NCBI GenBank assembly: GCA_003215895.1
Contig: QCJR01000002.1
Span: 62,001 to 126,000 of the forward strand
Reading direction: 5' to 3'
Length of the DNA: 64,000 nucleotides
Source: Prochlorococcus sp. AG-409-D14
GTDB lineage: Bacteria; Cyanobacteriota; Cyanobacteriia; PCC-6307; Cyanobiaceae
The notes under the pieces were generated by a model, which was given only the letters and a program-made list of their open reading frames with translations, was not told the DNA's origin and did not search any database. The position numbers were made by a program, and so were the translations under genes. Positions 9,064-18,830 of the stretch are shown here, piece by piece. Every line of letters begins with the position of its first letter. Within the stretch, counting starts at the first letter, position 1.

Positions 9064-11124
9064 TTGGGAAAAGTAAAAGTTGGTTCAGCATGGCCTTTAG
9101 GTAGCACAATTACTCCTGATGGAGTTAATTTTTCTATCGCAGCACCATATGCCAAAAATGTAGAGTTACTAATCTTCCAAAATGAAGATGATGACTATCC
9201 AAAAGAAATAATTTCCTTAGATCAGAAAAACAGGTCTGGAGATTATTGGCACGTTGAAGTAGATGGACTAGGAGAAGGAACTTTATATGGATATAAATTA
9301 TTAATTGACGAGCTCAGTGCTACTAAGGATCATATTGTTTTAGATCCATGTGCTAGAGCAATTTCTGGATGGAAAAGTTATATAAGGAATCAAGAAGGAA
9401 AAGTGAATAAAGGTTATAGTCATTATCTAAAGGGAGTAGTAACTAAAAGAGATACTTTTGATTTCAAATCTCATCCACGACCAAAACATTCATGGAATAA
9501 AACAATTATTTATGAGTTACATGTTGGTGGCTTTACTAAAAATAATAATTCAAATATTAGCGAAAGTAAGAAAGGAACTTTTCTAGGTTTAATTGAAAAG
9601 ATACCTTATCTTAAGAGTCTTGGTATTACATCTATTGAATTGCTTCCAGTCTTCGCTTTTGATGCTAGTGATGCCCCTAAAGGACTAGTTAACTATTGGG
9701 GGTATAGCCCTATTAATTGGTTCACACCACATCAAAGTTTTGTAGATAGTTCTAATCCATTAGAAGCGAGGAAACAATTCAAACAGTTTGTAGAAGTTTG
9801 CCATGACAATGGACTAGAAGTATTAATCGATGTTGTTTATAATCACACAACTGAAGGGAATCAGAATGGTCCAAGTATAAGTTGGAAAAATTTCGGTCCT
9901 AAAACTTACTATCATCAAGATGAGAATGAAAATTATCAAGATGTGACTGGATGTGGAAATAGTATTGCCGCTAATCGACCTTTAGTTAGAAGATTAATAT
10001 TAGAATCGTTGCGATGCTGGGCAATTGAGTTAGGTGTTGATGGATTTCGTTTTGACTTAGGTATTGCTTTAAGTAGAGGCGACAATTTAATTCCTTTAGA
10101 TAAACCTCCCCTATTTGAAGAAATTGAAGCAGATCCTAAACTAAGTGATGTGAAATTAATCAGTGAGCCATGGGATTGTGGAGGGCTTTATAAGCTAGGT
10201 GATTTTCCATCAAAAGAATTCAGGACATGGAATGGTCATTTCAGAGATGATATTAGACGATTCTGGAAGGGTGAAAAAAGCACAATTTGGCCACTTAAAG
10301 ACAGATTAATAGGTAATAAATTACTATATAATGATAATAATTTAGCAAACATATTTAGTATTAATTTCATAACTTCTCATGACGGATTCACGTTAAAAGA
10401 TTTAGTAAGTTTTAACAAAAAGCATAATCTTGCAAATGGAGAAAATAATCGAGATGGGGAAAATAATAATAATAGTTTTAATTATGGAGTTGAAGGACCT
10501 ACTACTAATGCAAAAATCAATGATTTAAGGCAAAGGCAACAAAGAAATCTTCTTTCAACACTCCTTTTATCTCCTGGAATACCAATGCTATTAATGGGAG
10601 ATGAAGTAGGTAGAAGCCAAGGAGGTAATAACAACACTTGGTGTCAAGATAACCAACTTGGTTGGATGGATTGGGACCATAAAAATTGGGATCATGACTT
10701 AAAAGAATTTGTTTTAAAGCTCATATCTCTTAGGAAGCAACTACCACAGTTTTTTAGTCCTGATAGTATTCATGATTGTCAAAAAGATACAACCAAGATC
10801 AAAGCATCCCAATTCTGGATTCAATGGCATGGCATTAAAGTTAATAAACCTGACTGGGGAGACTGGTCACATACTCTTGGAATTAGCATTAACAAAAACA
10901 ATGAAGGATCAGCAATCTGGATTGGCTTTAATGCTTACAAAGAATCAATGCTTTTTGACTTGCCAAAGCCAATTTCCCCATGGAAAAAATATATTGATAC
11001 ATCTGTTTTCAAACCTAAAAACATCTCTAAAAAACCTTTAGCGAATCAATCAAATGTACGTCTTGAAAGCAATAGTCTTGTGCTTATGGTCGCAAGCGAG
11101 TATTCAAAAAAAATTAAGCTATGA
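9064..11124 (+). CDS. glgX: Glycogen debranching enzyme (isoamylase type)
   Basis: The enzyme hydrolyses alpha-1,6 branch points during glycogen synthesis or breakdown in the cytosol. The N-terminal carbohydrate-binding module (family 48 type) begins GSAWPLGSTITPDGVNFSIAAP. The GH13 catalytic motifs appear in order: DVVYNHT near residue 257, the nucleophile region GVDGFRFDLG near 325-333, the acid/base region ISEPWD near 367, and FITSHDG near 436. The 686-residue length fits TreX/GlgX/isoamylase proteins. The start is a TTG that matches the family N-terminus. The gene stands alone, and a minus-strand tRNA gene follows. Confidence 0.95.
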   Translation: MGKVKVGSAWPLGSTITPDGVNFSIAAPYAKNVELLIFQNEDDDYPKEIISLDQKNRSGDYWHVEVDGLGEGTLYGYKLLIDELSATKDHIVLDPCARAISGWKSYIRNQEGKVNKGYSHYLKGVVTKRDTFDFKSHPRPKHSWNKTIIYELHVGGFTKNNNSNISESKKGTFLGLIEKIPYLKSLGITSIELLPVFAFDASDAPKGLVNYWGYSPINWFTPHQSFVDSSNPLEARKQFKQFVEVCHDNGLEVLIDVVYNHTTEGNQNGPSISWKNFGPKTYYHQDENENYQDVTGCGNSIAANRPLVRRLILESLRCWAIELGVDGFRFDLGIALSRGDNLIPLDKPPLFEEIEADPKLSDVKLISEPWDCGGLYKLGDFPSKEFRTWNGHFRDDIRRFWKGEKSTIWPLKDRLIGNKLLYNDNNLANIFSINFITSHDGFTLKDLVSFNKKHNLANGENNRDGENNNNSFNYGVEGPTTNAKINDLRQRQQRNLLSTLLLSPGIPMLLMGDEVGRSQGGNNNTWCQDNQLGWMDWDHKNWDHDLKEFVLKLISLRKQLPQFFSPDSIHDCQKDTTKIKASQFWIQWHGIKVNKPDWGDWSHTLGISINKNNEGSAIWIGFNAYKESMLFDLPKPISPWKKYIDTSVFKPKNISKKPLANQSNVRLESNSLVLMVASEYSKKIKL

Positions 11125-11136
11125 GAATCAAAAGCA

Positions 11137-11207
<71 letters not shown>

Positions 11208-11296
11208 GCTAGAACCAAAGATCTACTCCTTTTTGGAGTAAGAGTTAATTCAGCTTCCTCCATTATTACCTTGCGAGTCCCATTATCCAAAATAGA

Positions 11297-12700
11297 GTGA
11301 ATAAGTCTACATCGATTTACGAAAAAAATAATCGCACGCGACTAATGATCTCTTATGCAATGGGAGATACTGGAACGGGATTAGCAGCAATACAGTTAGG
11401 TACTTATCTATTTCTATTTTTCACTTGTGCGGCTGGAATCCCTGCATTTATTGCAGGCTCGCTACTCATGGTTTCAAAACTTTGGGATGCGATAAATGAT
11501 CCACTAATTGGATGGATGAGTGATCACACCAGATCAAGATGGGGGCCAAGACTTCCGTGGATGGTTGGAGGCGCTGTTCCACTTGGTCTGTTTCTTGCCG
11601 CAATGTGGTGGGTCCCTCCAGGAGGCATAGATACAAAAACGACTTATTACGTATTCGCCGCAATTTTCTTAATGACGGCCTATACAGCTGTAAATCTACC
11701 TTTTGCCGCATTGTCTACAGAACTAACTGAAGATATAGCTATTAGGACAAGACTTAATGCTGCAAGATTTACTGGGTCTATTTTGGCCGGAACCACGGGT
11801 TTAATTGTAGCGGCAGGCTTCTTATCACAAGGAGTGGAAGGTTATACTTCAATGGGAAGAGTAACAGGAATAATTGCTACTTTTACAACTTTGATTGCTT
11901 GCTGGGGACTCGCTCCATTTGCAAAAAAAGCTAGAAAGCCAACTTCTCAATCTGAACCTTTTAATCAGCAACTAAGAAGAGTATTAAATAATAGACTTTT
12001 CACACGGATTATCGCTCTTTATTTGCTTCTTTGGTGCGGACTACAATTAATGCAAACCGTTTCATTAATCTATCTTGAGCAAGTAATGCTTGTCCCTATA
12101 GAAATTTCAAAATGGATCCCAATACCTTTTCAAATTAGTACTCTATTAGGTCTACAGTTTTGGAGCTTTTACTCAAATAAATACGGAAGAATATCAGCAC
12201 TATTCAAGGGTGGGAAAATATGGGTAATAGCATGCTTTTTAGTTATGTTTATGCCCCCAATAACAAAAGGAGTCAGTATCAATACTTTATTAGTTTTTGG
12301 CAATATTGAAGGTATTAAGATGCTAATTCTTTTGTTAATAATTATTTTAGTAGGATTTGGAGCTTCAACAGCATATCTTATTCCATGGTCTTTACTTCCT
12401 GATGCTATTGATCAAGATCCAGAAAAACCTTCAGGAATATATACAGCATGGATGGTCTTTGTTCAAAAAATCGGTATCGGTTTAAGCGTTCAATTTTTGG
12501 GTGTTCTCCTATCTTTATCAGGATATAAATCATCAACTAATTGCTTATCAAGCTTAGAAGACTTAGACCAACCAATAACAGCCATTATTACTATTAGATT
12601 ATGCATGGGATTAATACCTTCTTTTCTTGTAATTGCTGGATTAATAACTATGAAACCCTGGCAAAGTTTAGATTTCAAATCTAGAAGAGTAAGTCAATGA
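11297..12700 (+). CDS. Major facilitator transporter, glycoside-pentoside-hexuronide (MelB-like) type
   Basis: This is a predicted inner-membrane sugar:cation symporter of about 12 helices and 467 residues. The GPH-family loop KLWDAINDPLIGWMSDHTRSRWGPRLPW, with its cation-site aspartates and basic residues, appears near residues 60-90. An internal segment SLLPDAIDQD is also typical. The start is GTG. The substrate cannot be predicted. The gene overlaps the next one (MlaE-type permease) by 4 bases (ATGA), so the two are translationally linked. Confidence 0.85.
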   Translation: MNKSTSIYEKNNRTRLMISYAMGDTGTGLAAIQLGTYLFLFFTCAAGIPAFIAGSLLMVSKLWDAINDPLIGWMSDHTRSRWGPRLPWMVGGAVPLGLFLAAMWWVPPGGIDTKTTYYVFAAIFLMTAYTAVNLPFAALSTELTEDIAIRTRLNAARFTGSILAGTTGLIVAAGFLSQGVEGYTSMGRVTGIIATFTTLIACWGLAPFAKKARKPTSQSEPFNQQLRRVLNNRLFTRIIALYLLLWCGLQLMQTVSLIYLEQVMLVPIEISKWIPIPFQISTLLGLQFWSFYSNKYGRISALFKGGKIWVIACFLVMFMPPITKGVSINTLLVFGNIEGIKMLILLLIIILVGFGASTAYLIPWSLLPDAIDQDPEKPSGIYTAWMVFVQKIGIGLSVQFLGVLLSLSGYKSSTNCLSSLEDLDQPITAIITIRLCMGLIPSFLVIAGLITMKPWQSLDFKSRRVSQ

Positions 12701-13446
12701 ATTACTCACCTCGATGGCTAAGAAGATTTTGTAGCAGCATGTTAATTGGAGGGCAAGCAACTGCATCAATAGCTAAAGGGAAAATCAATAAATCAGATTT
12801 AATAGATCAATTAATGGAAGCCGGACCAGGTAGCTTCCTCATAGTTCTAATAACAGGTATTGCAGCAGGGACCGTTTTCAATATTCAAGTTGCCGCAGAA
12901 TTGAGTAAACAAGGATTAGGTTCTGCAGTCGGAGGACTTTTAGCAATTGGCATGGCAAGAGAGATAGCACCTTTACTTACAGCAACTCTACTAACTGGAA
13001 AAGTTGCAACTGCTTATGCGGCTCAAATAGGGACAATGAAAGTTACTGAGCAAATTGATGCTATTACTATGTTACAAACAGATCCAGTTGAATATCTAGT
13101 TGTCCCAAGATTATGCGCGATGGTTGTAATGGCGCCAATTCAATGCTTACTATTTTTCTCTATAGCTTTATTTAGTGGCCAATTCAGCAGCACCATTCTC
13201 TATCAAATTCCACCAAGCATATTTTGGAATTCCGTAAGAGAATGGCTTATAACATCTGATCTTCCATTTATGCTTGTAAAAGCATTGGTGTTTGGTCTCT
13301 TAATCGCAATCATTGCTTGCGGATGGGGATTAACGACAAAAGGTGGACCAAAAGAAGTAGGTTCAAGCACTACTGGTGCAGTAGTAATGACTCTGATATC
13401 CGTTTCTTTGGTAGATGTTTTGCTCACCCAAGTTCTTTTTGGCTAA
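12697..13446 (+). CDS. MlaE-type ABC transporter permease
   Basis: This is an inner-membrane permease of the MlaE/TGD1 family, which moves phospholipid or other lipid between membranes with an ATPase and an MCE-domain protein. The 249-residue length is typical. Seen are the segments GSFLIVLITGIAAGTVFNIQ, GGLLAIGMAREIAPLLTA with the conserved Glu, QIGTMKVTEQIDAI and DPVEYLVVPR. The ATPase and MCE partners are not in this window. It overlaps the upstream transporter gene by 4 bases, and a DUF3119 gene follows at 4 bases, giving an operon-like run. Confidence 0.92.
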   Translation: MNYSPRWLRRFCSSMLIGGQATASIAKGKINKSDLIDQLMEAGPGSFLIVLITGIAAGTVFNIQVAAELSKQGLGSAVGGLLAIGMAREIAPLLTATLLTGKVATAYAAQIGTMKVTEQIDAITMLQTDPVEYLVVPRLCAMVVMAPIQCLLFFSIALFSGQFSSTILYQIPPSIFWNSVREWLITSDLPFMLVKALVFGLLIAIIACGWGLTTKGGPKEVGSSTTGAVVMTLISVSLVDVLLTQVLFG

Positions 13447-13450
13447 AACT

Positions 13451-13864
13451 ATGTCTTCTGAAAATCTTCTTGACAAAGATGGGGTGATTTTATCGCCTTC
13501 TTATCGTTTACCCATCTTCATAATATTTGTAGGCATATTATTTTTATTAACACCATTTCATCCATGGCCAACTATCGTAATTAGCAGTTTCGGTTTTTTC
13601 CTACTACTTCAATCTTTTACTTTAAAACTAAAATTTACTAAGGACGATTTAATTGTCATGCAACTAGGTAATGAATTGAGAAGATTTCCTTTTAAAAATT
13701 GGATTGCATGGAGAATTATCTTACCAAAATTGCCAGGTTTTCTATATTTCAGAGAAGAAGCTAGCCCTCATCTATTACCAATACTTTTTGAGGTCAACTC
13801 ATTGAGAGAACAGCTAAAGTTAAGGGTAAAGGATTTAGAAATACAAAAAGAAGTAGACTCTTAA
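13451..13864 (+). CDS. DUF3119 family protein
   Basis: The 137-residue protein opens with a polar N-terminus, then two hydrophobic helices (about residues 18-55), then a cytosolic domain with the segment LRRFPFKNWIAWRIILPKLPGFLYFRE. It is found in cyanobacteria and its function is unknown. The longest frame begins at 13415 inside the permease gene, but the ATG at 13451, 4 bases after the permease stop, gives a more natural N-terminus (MSSENLLDKDGVILSPSYRLP). Its conserved place next to the MlaE-like permease may imply a related membrane role, which is inference. Confidence 0.82.
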   Translation: MSSENLLDKDGVILSPSYRLPIFIIFVGILFLLTPFHPWPTIVISSFGFFLLLQSFTLKLKFTKDDLIVMQLGNELRRFPFKNWIAWRIILPKLPGFLYFREEASPHLLPILFEVNSLREQLKLRVKDLEIQKEVDS

Positions 13865-13895
13865 AAATCTAAAACTTAATTTAAGTTTTTGACAT

Positions 13896-14927
13896 ATGGA
13901 AACCGAAGAAAATCTATCTAAAGAAAAACAAACTTCAGAACAGAATATCTCTGTGGGAAATGCTTCTTCATTAAAAAATACCCCCCAAAAGCCACTCGAT
14001 AATCAAACTCAATCAAAAACTGTCATTAGTCCTGAAAACAAACAAGCAATCTCTAAGTCACCACAGTCAAAGACATTGATTGATCTTGCTCTTAAAGATC
14101 TTCGGCTTTCACGTGAGCAATTAGAAAAAGAATTAGAACAACTTTCTAAAAAGAAAGAACAAATTGATACTGAACTTAAAAGCTCATTCACAGGTCAATC
14201 TGATGCAATAGCTAGGAAAGTCAAAGGTTTCCAGGAATATTTAACTGGTGCCTTACAAGATCTAGCTCAGTCAGCAGAACAACTAGAACTTGTTGTACCC
14301 CCAGTAATTGTAAAGCCATCACCACTGGATGAAAATAAAAAAACGGAGCCTTCTAAAGAGCCAGAAGTTATTCCTGCTGTATCTGATACTTTTAAACCTG
14401 ACGAGAGTTTAATCAGAAGATGCTTTAGTCAATTTCTAGAACAACCCGATTTCTATGCTGAACCCTGGAAACTAAGAAGGAGTCTTGAATCCATAGATAT
14501 TGAGATCCTTGAAGATTGGTTCTTCAGCATGGGGGGAAGAGGCGCTCAACCAAGTAGAGGGAGCAGATCAAAGAATGCTTTAGTTGCAGCAGGGGTTATT
14601 GCAATACTAGGTGAGTTGTACGGAGAACAATTTCAAACTTTGGTTTTAGCAAGTCAACCAGAGAGACTTGGAGAATGGAGAAGATGTCTCCAAGATTCAT
14701 TAGGACTGAACCGTGAGGATTTTGGGCCAAATAGCGGAATAGTCCTTTTCGAGCGATCCGATGGACTAATTGAAAGAGCTGATCGACTTGAAGAGAGAGG
14801 CGAGTTACCTTTGATAATTATTGATGCGGCTGAAATGAATGTAGAAATTCCAATTCTTCAGTTTCCTATTTGGCTAGCTTTTGCAGGAAGTCCCAATGAA
14901 CTTTATGAAGAAGATGAATTAATATAA
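13896..14927 (+). CDS. DUF3086 family protein with coiled coil
   Basis: The 343-residue soluble protein has a Ser/Gln/Lys-rich disordered start and a coiled coil (about residues 60-130, LRLSREQLEKELEQLSKKKEQI). A C-terminal globular domain follows, with WFFSMGGRGAQPSRGSRSKNALVAAGVIAILGELYGE and a closing WLAFAGSPNEL. The family is cyanobacterial and its function is unknown. It lies between the DUF3119 gene and plsY on the same strand, so it is probably part of that operon. Confidence 0.85.
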   Translation: METEENLSKEKQTSEQNISVGNASSLKNTPQKPLDNQTQSKTVISPENKQAISKSPQSKTLIDLALKDLRLSREQLEKELEQLSKKKEQIDTELKSSFTGQSDAIARKVKGFQEYLTGALQDLAQSAEQLELVVPPVIVKPSPLDENKKTEPSKEPEVIPAVSDTFKPDESLIRRCFSQFLEQPDFYAEPWKLRRSLESIDIEILEDWFFSMGGRGAQPSRGSRSKNALVAAGVIAILGELYGEQFQTLVLASQPERLGEWRRCLQDSLGLNREDFGPNSGIVLFERSDGLIERADRLEERGELPLIIIDAAEMNVEIPILQFPIWLAFAGSPNELYEEDELI

Positions 14928-14947
14928 AAACTCCTATTGAAATTATT

Positions 14948-15544
14948 TTGAATCTATTATTTCTACTTTTAGGATATTTATTTGGATCTTTTCCTAGTGG
15001 TTATCTAGCTGGAAGAATTGCTAAAGGAATAGATATTCGTTCCTTAGGTTCTGGGTCCACAGGAGCAACAAATGTATTAAGACAGATTGGGAAGCGCGCC
15101 GCAATTACAGTCTTTCTAATAGATGTTTTCAAAGGGGTTCTATCTATTCTAATAGCAAAATATTTCCTTCTAAATGATTCATGGCAAGTAGCTATTGGTC
15201 TATCAACTTTAATTGGCCATATTTGGCCTGTCTGGCTTAATTGGAAAGGTGGCAAAGCTGTAGCAACAGGTTTGGGGGTATTCCTTGGAATTTCATGGCA
15301 AGTTGGGCTTGCGACACTAGGTATCTTTATCATAATGATTACATTATTTAGGATAGTATCACTTGCAAGTATTAGTGCATCATTAGCTCTACCTTTGATA
15401 ATGTTTTTAAGCTTTAAAGATTCAAATATTTCATTTCCATTTTTAGTTATTTCACTATTAGCTATGGCTTTAGTCATTTGGAGACATAGAGAAAATATAA
15501 TTAGACTAATTAAAGGTAAAGAGCCAAGGATTGGTCAGCCCTAA
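14948..15544 (+). CDS. plsY: Acyl-phosphate:glycerol-3-phosphate acyltransferase PlsY
   Basis: This is an inner-membrane enzyme that makes lysophosphatidic acid, the first step of phospholipid synthesis. All three family motifs are visible: GSFPSGYLAGR near residue 12, LGSGSTGATNVLR near residue 34 and the GGKAVATGLGVFLG glycine-rich motif near residue 100. About five helices fit the 198-residue length. The start is TTG. It is convergent with pyrF, with 4 bases between the stops. Confidence 0.94.
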   Translation: MNLLFLLLGYLFGSFPSGYLAGRIAKGIDIRSLGSGSTGATNVLRQIGKRAAITVFLIDVFKGVLSILIAKYFLLNDSWQVAIGLSTLIGHIWPVWLNWKGGKAVATGLGVFLGISWQVGLATLGIFIIMITLFRIVSLASISASLALPLIMFLSFKDSNISFPFLVISLLAMALVIWRHRENIIRLIKGKEPRIGQP

Positions 15545-15548
15545 GAAA

Positions 15549-16274
15549 TTAAATAACAACTTTATCGCAAAAACTTTTAAACATATATGCAGGATCATTT
15601 GATTTAGTGATTGCTCTGCCAATAACTAATTTTGAGGCTCCCATCTTGAGAGCTTCAGATGCATCAGAGACCCTGGATTGATCGTTGATTTCTGAATCTG
15701 GTGAACGTATTCCAGGTGTTACGAGCTCAAAATTATCAGGATAAATTTCACGAAGGAATTGAACCTCTTTAGGGCTGCAGACACATCCTCCTAAACCAGA
15801 CTTCGATGCAATCTCTGCTAGGTGGGTAACACGTTGATCTATTGATTGATTAATTAATAGATCATTCGCCAAACTTTCGGGTGTCCAACTAGTCAAAATT
15901 GTAATTCCCAGCAGTTTTGGCGGCTTTAAATTAACTTTAGCAGCTCCTTCATGTGCAGCTTCATTTGCCATCTTGATCGCCTTTGTACCTGAACAAGTGT
16001 GCAGAGAAATCAATTCAGCACCAGTTTGTGATGCTGCAAAACATGCTCTAGCAACTGTAGAAGGAATATCATGAAATTTAAGATCTAAAAATATTTTTTT
16101 CCCCTTTTCCTTTAATATTGACAATACATCTGGTCCTTCATTAACAAACAATTCTAGTCCCACTTTAACCCAGATAATTTCAGGAATTTTTTCCAATAGA
16201 TTAAAAACATTATTTTTATCCATACCATCTAAGGCAATAATTATTTTTTCACTTGGATTATCAGTATTTTTCAT
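15549..16274 (-). CDS. pyrF: Orotidine 5-prime-phosphate decarboxylase
   Basis: The enzyme makes UMP in the last step of de novo pyrimidine synthesis. The 241-residue TIM barrel shows the catalytic DLKFHDIPSTVARA tetrad near residue 64 and the substrate loop GIRSPDSEINDQSRV. The C-terminal segment GASKLVIGRAITKS contains the phosphate-binding arginine. tyrS lies just upstream on the same strand, 9 bases away, so co-transcription is likely. Confidence 0.95.
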   Translation of the reverse strand: MKNTDNPSEKIIIALDGMDKNNVFNLLEKIPEIIWVKVGLELFVNEGPDVLSILKEKGKKIFLDLKFHDIPSTVARACFAASQTGAELISLHTCSGTKAIKMANEAAHEGAAKVNLKPPKLLGITILTSWTPESLANDLLINQSIDQRVTHLAEIASKSGLGGCVCSPKEVQFLREIYPDNFELVTPGIRSPDSEINDQSRVSDASEALKMGASKLVIGRAITKSNDPAYMFKSFCDKVVI

Positions 16275-16283
16275 AACAATATA

Positions 16284-17531
16284 TCAACTTGAAACACGAA
16301 GAAATTTTTTCTTTCCTACTTGCAATATTTTTCCTATGAGATCATCTGGAGAATCAAATTCTAAATTAGGATCCATAACTTTTTCACCATCAATTCTTAC
16401 TCCTCCTCCAAGGATTTGTCGTCTTGCTTCACTGCTACTTGAACACATATTCATCTTACTAAATAAATAAAATGCTTTAGCGGGAAAATTTACATTGGAG
16501 ATTGAGACTTCTGGTATTTCTTCAAGAAAATCTTGAGTACCTAAAACTAATTTTTCAGAATTAAATTGTGCTTTTTTTGCAGCTTCACTTCCTTTAAAAT
16601 TAGATGTAATTTGTAAAGCCATGAATTTTTGGACCTCTCTTGGATTTGAGCTTAACTCTTTTAAGTTTTCATTAGTTAGTAAATTTAAATAACTAAAAAC
16701 TAAATCATCTGGAACCTTTTCTAATTTGGAATACATAGATAATGAATCTTCATTTATTCCTACAAAATTGTCTAAGCTTTTACTCATTTTTTGTGTCCCA
16801 TCCAACCCAACTAAAATAGGTAATAGCATGCCAAATTGGGGCTTTTGTCCAAAAGCTCTTTGAAGATCTCGTCCCATAGCAATATTAAATTTTTGATCTG
16901 TACCACCAAGTTCTAAATCAGAATTAATCGCAACTGAGTCGTATCCTTGAAGAAGTGGATAAAGAAATTCATGAAGTGATATAGGAATGCCAGATTTATA
17001 TCGTTTACTAAAATCTTCCTTAGCCAGCATTTGACCAACTGTTGAATTAGACAAAAGTTCTATAACTTTAGACAAATTAAGATTTTCAAGCCACTCACTA
17101 TTTCTTCTGATTTCTAAACGTCTAGGAGTTGAGAAATCAAGTAATGAATCTTTGGGTTCTTTTCCTAGACCTAATTGTTCAAGATAATTTAATGCATTTG
17201 ATTCAACCTCATCTTTTGAAAGCTGAATTCTAGTTTTACTCTTTCCAGTTGGGTCTCCTATCCTTGCAGTAAAATCTCCGATTATAAGTACAGCCGTATG
17301 ACCAGCATCTTGGAAAGCTCTTAATTTTCTAAAAAGAATACTATGACCTATGTGAATATCAGTTCCAGTTGGATCAATTCCAAGTTTTACACGTAAAGGA
17401 TTTTTTTCTATAGATGAAAGTTCTAATCTTTTTAGAAAGTTTTGATCTGAATCACCTAGATTATCATAAGGGAAAAGATCATCTAAACCTCTAGAGATCC
17501 AATCAGGTAATTCACTGAATTTATCTAACAT
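16284..17531 (-). CDS. tyrS: Tyrosyl-tRNA synthetase
   Basis: This class I aminoacyl-tRNA synthetase charges tRNA-Tyr. The HIGH motif is seen as IHIGHS near residue 60, and the KMSKS motif is exact ([11 protein letters not shown]) near residue 250. The C-terminal S4 RNA-binding domain ([19 protein letters not shown]) is present. The 415-residue length is standard for bacteria. It lies between the DUF1825 gene and pyrF on the same strand. Confidence 0.96.
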   Translation of the reverse strand: MLDKFSELPDWISRGLDDLFPYDNLGDSDQNFLKRLELSSIEKNPLRVKLGIDPTGTDIHIGHSILFRKLRAFQDAGHTAVLIIGDFTARIGDPTGKSKTRIQLSKDEVESNALNYLEQLGLGKEPKDSLLDFSTPRRLEIRRNSEWLENLNLSKVIELLSNSTVGQMLAKEDFSKRYKSGIPISLHEFLYPLLQGYDSVAINSDLELGGTDQKFNIAMGRDLQRAFGQKPQFGMLLPILVGLDGTQKMSKSLDNFVGINEDSLSMYSKLEKVPDDLVFSYLNLLTNENLKELSSNPREVQKFMALQITSNFKGSEAAKKAQFNSEKLVLGTQDFLEEIPEVSISNVNFPAKAFYLFSKMNMCSSSSEARRQILGGGVRIDGEKVMDPNLEFDSPDDLIGKILQVGKKKFLRVSS

Positions 17532-17557
17532 AATCTAAAAATTAAATAGGTTATCAA

Positions 17558-17875
17558 TCATTTATCCAATTCTGATTTCATTCTCAACAAGGTTTTATTC
17601 ATCTGATCAAACATTTGATCAGGAGTAATCCCGAATTGACTCAACTGAGTCTTTAATTGTTCTACTGTCATTTTTGCCTGAAAATCTTCTGAAAGTTCAA
17701 ATCGTTTCATAAAAACTTTATACCTCTCCATTAAATTCTCCATAGTCTCAATAAACATTACCTTCCCTTCCCTATCAAATTTCCCATAATCAGATCCTAA
17801 TTGCATCAGATTCTGATAATCAGTGAAAAGTTTTTTTGCCTCTTCCTGAACTATTTCGGACTCAAAAAAACTCAT
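17558..17875 (-). CDS. DUF1825 family protein
   Basis: The 105-residue soluble helical protein is conserved in cyanobacteria and has no known function. It is Met- and Glu-rich, with segments MSFFESEIVQEEAKKLFTDY and FDREGKVMFIETMENLMERYKVF typical of the family. It lies 26 bases upstream of tyrS and may be the first gene of that transcript. Confidence 0.88.
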   Translation of the reverse strand: MSFFESEIVQEEAKKLFTDYQNLMQLGSDYGKFDREGKVMFIETMENLMERYKVFMKRFELSEDFQAKMTVEQLKTQLSQFGITPDQMFDQMNKTLLRMKSELDK

Positions 17876-18193
17876 ATCCTTAACCCAAGTTGAAAGATCA
17901 ATTGCTCGATTTTGAATTCAAATACTAACATTGATTGTATCATTGAGATCTTTTGATAACTTTAAACCATTTCCACCCATAAACATTTTTTTAGGGAGTG
18001 TAAATAGCCACACCACCAAAAAAATATAATTCTTATTCAAGTTACATAAAAACTTACTAATGAAGAAAAACACTTTTTATTTGATCTTGACAAGCTAAGC
18101 TCAAACTGTTCTCAGTCAAAATAATATAAAAGCCTGATCATATTATTATGAGGAAATTAATCGAAGCTTGTCTTTTATTTTAAACTTTTTAAA
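17876..18193. other. Divergent promoter spacer
   Basis: The 318 bases separate the divergently read DUF1825 and GIY-YIG genes. The spacer is AT-rich, with no ORF of note, no strong hairpin and no clear tandem repeat. Promoters for both sides presumably lie here. A TATAAA-like box occurs near 18125, but without a convincing -35 partner. Confidence 0.4.
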
Positions 18194-18793
18194 ATGATAA
18201 AATATGATCGGCAATATGATTTATTCAACAATGATGATTTATTTTCATTAGAAGAAAATCCTCTAGAAGATATATTTATTGACAAGAAAATAATTAAGGA
18301 GTGGCAACGAAAAATTATTACTCATCAATCTCCCATTTTTAAATACGACTTTAAAAATGTAAATCAATCATCCCTATTTGAATCTAGTTCTGAAGAGTTA
18401 AACGAATTTTTCAACCCACTTGAGCTTACCCCTCTACCTTTAAGTTTTTGGAGGTGGCCAAAAGCAATGCATAAGGGCCCTGCGGTTTATTTTGTAATGG
18501 ATAAAATAATTCATTCTGATGAAAATATAATTTTATATATCGGAGAAACAATTTCCGCAGAGAAAAGGTGGAAAGGGGAGCATGACTGCAAAAATTATCT
18601 TTCAAGTTATTCAGATTCTTTACATAAAGCAAATATGTCTAGCAATTTAAGCATTCGTTTTTGGCTTGATGTTCCTGTTAAAACCAAGGAGAGAAGAAAA
18701 TTAGAAAAAAAGCTTATCCAAGCGTGGCTTCCACCATTTAACAAAGAGACAAGGGAAATATGGGCAACGCCATTTACTTCTCAAATCAATTAG
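18194..18793 (+). CDS. GIY-YIG nuclease-like domain protein
   Basis: The 199-residue protein has a divergent N-terminal half (about 90 residues, acidic and Phe/Leu-rich). The C-terminal domain shows GIY-YIG features: PAVYFVMD and then LYIGET about 20 residues later. After these come the arginine-containing AEKRWKGEHDCKNYL segment, a glutamate-rich helix and a closing NKETREIW. Such domains cut DNA or RNA, but catalytic activity is not assured here. It precedes pepA by 37 bases. No association with an intron or mobile element is seen. Confidence 0.72.
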   Translation: MIKYDRQYDLFNNDDLFSLEENPLEDIFIDKKIIKEWQRKIITHQSPIFKYDFKNVNQSSLFESSSEELNEFFNPLELTPLPLSFWRWPKAMHKGPAVYFVMDKIIHSDENIILYIGETISAEKRWKGEHDCKNYLSSYSDSLHKANMSSNLSIRFWLDVPVKTKERRKLEKKLIQAWLPPFNKETREIWATPFTSQIN

Positions 18794-18830
18794 TAAAAAT
18801 TGTTATCATAAATACAAGCATAAAAATTAA

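Noticed and set aside
15001..15477. A 158-residue minus-strand open frame opposite plsY
   Set aside because: It is fully antisense to the well-supported plsY gene with all family motifs, and its own composition has no family character; it is a shadow frame.
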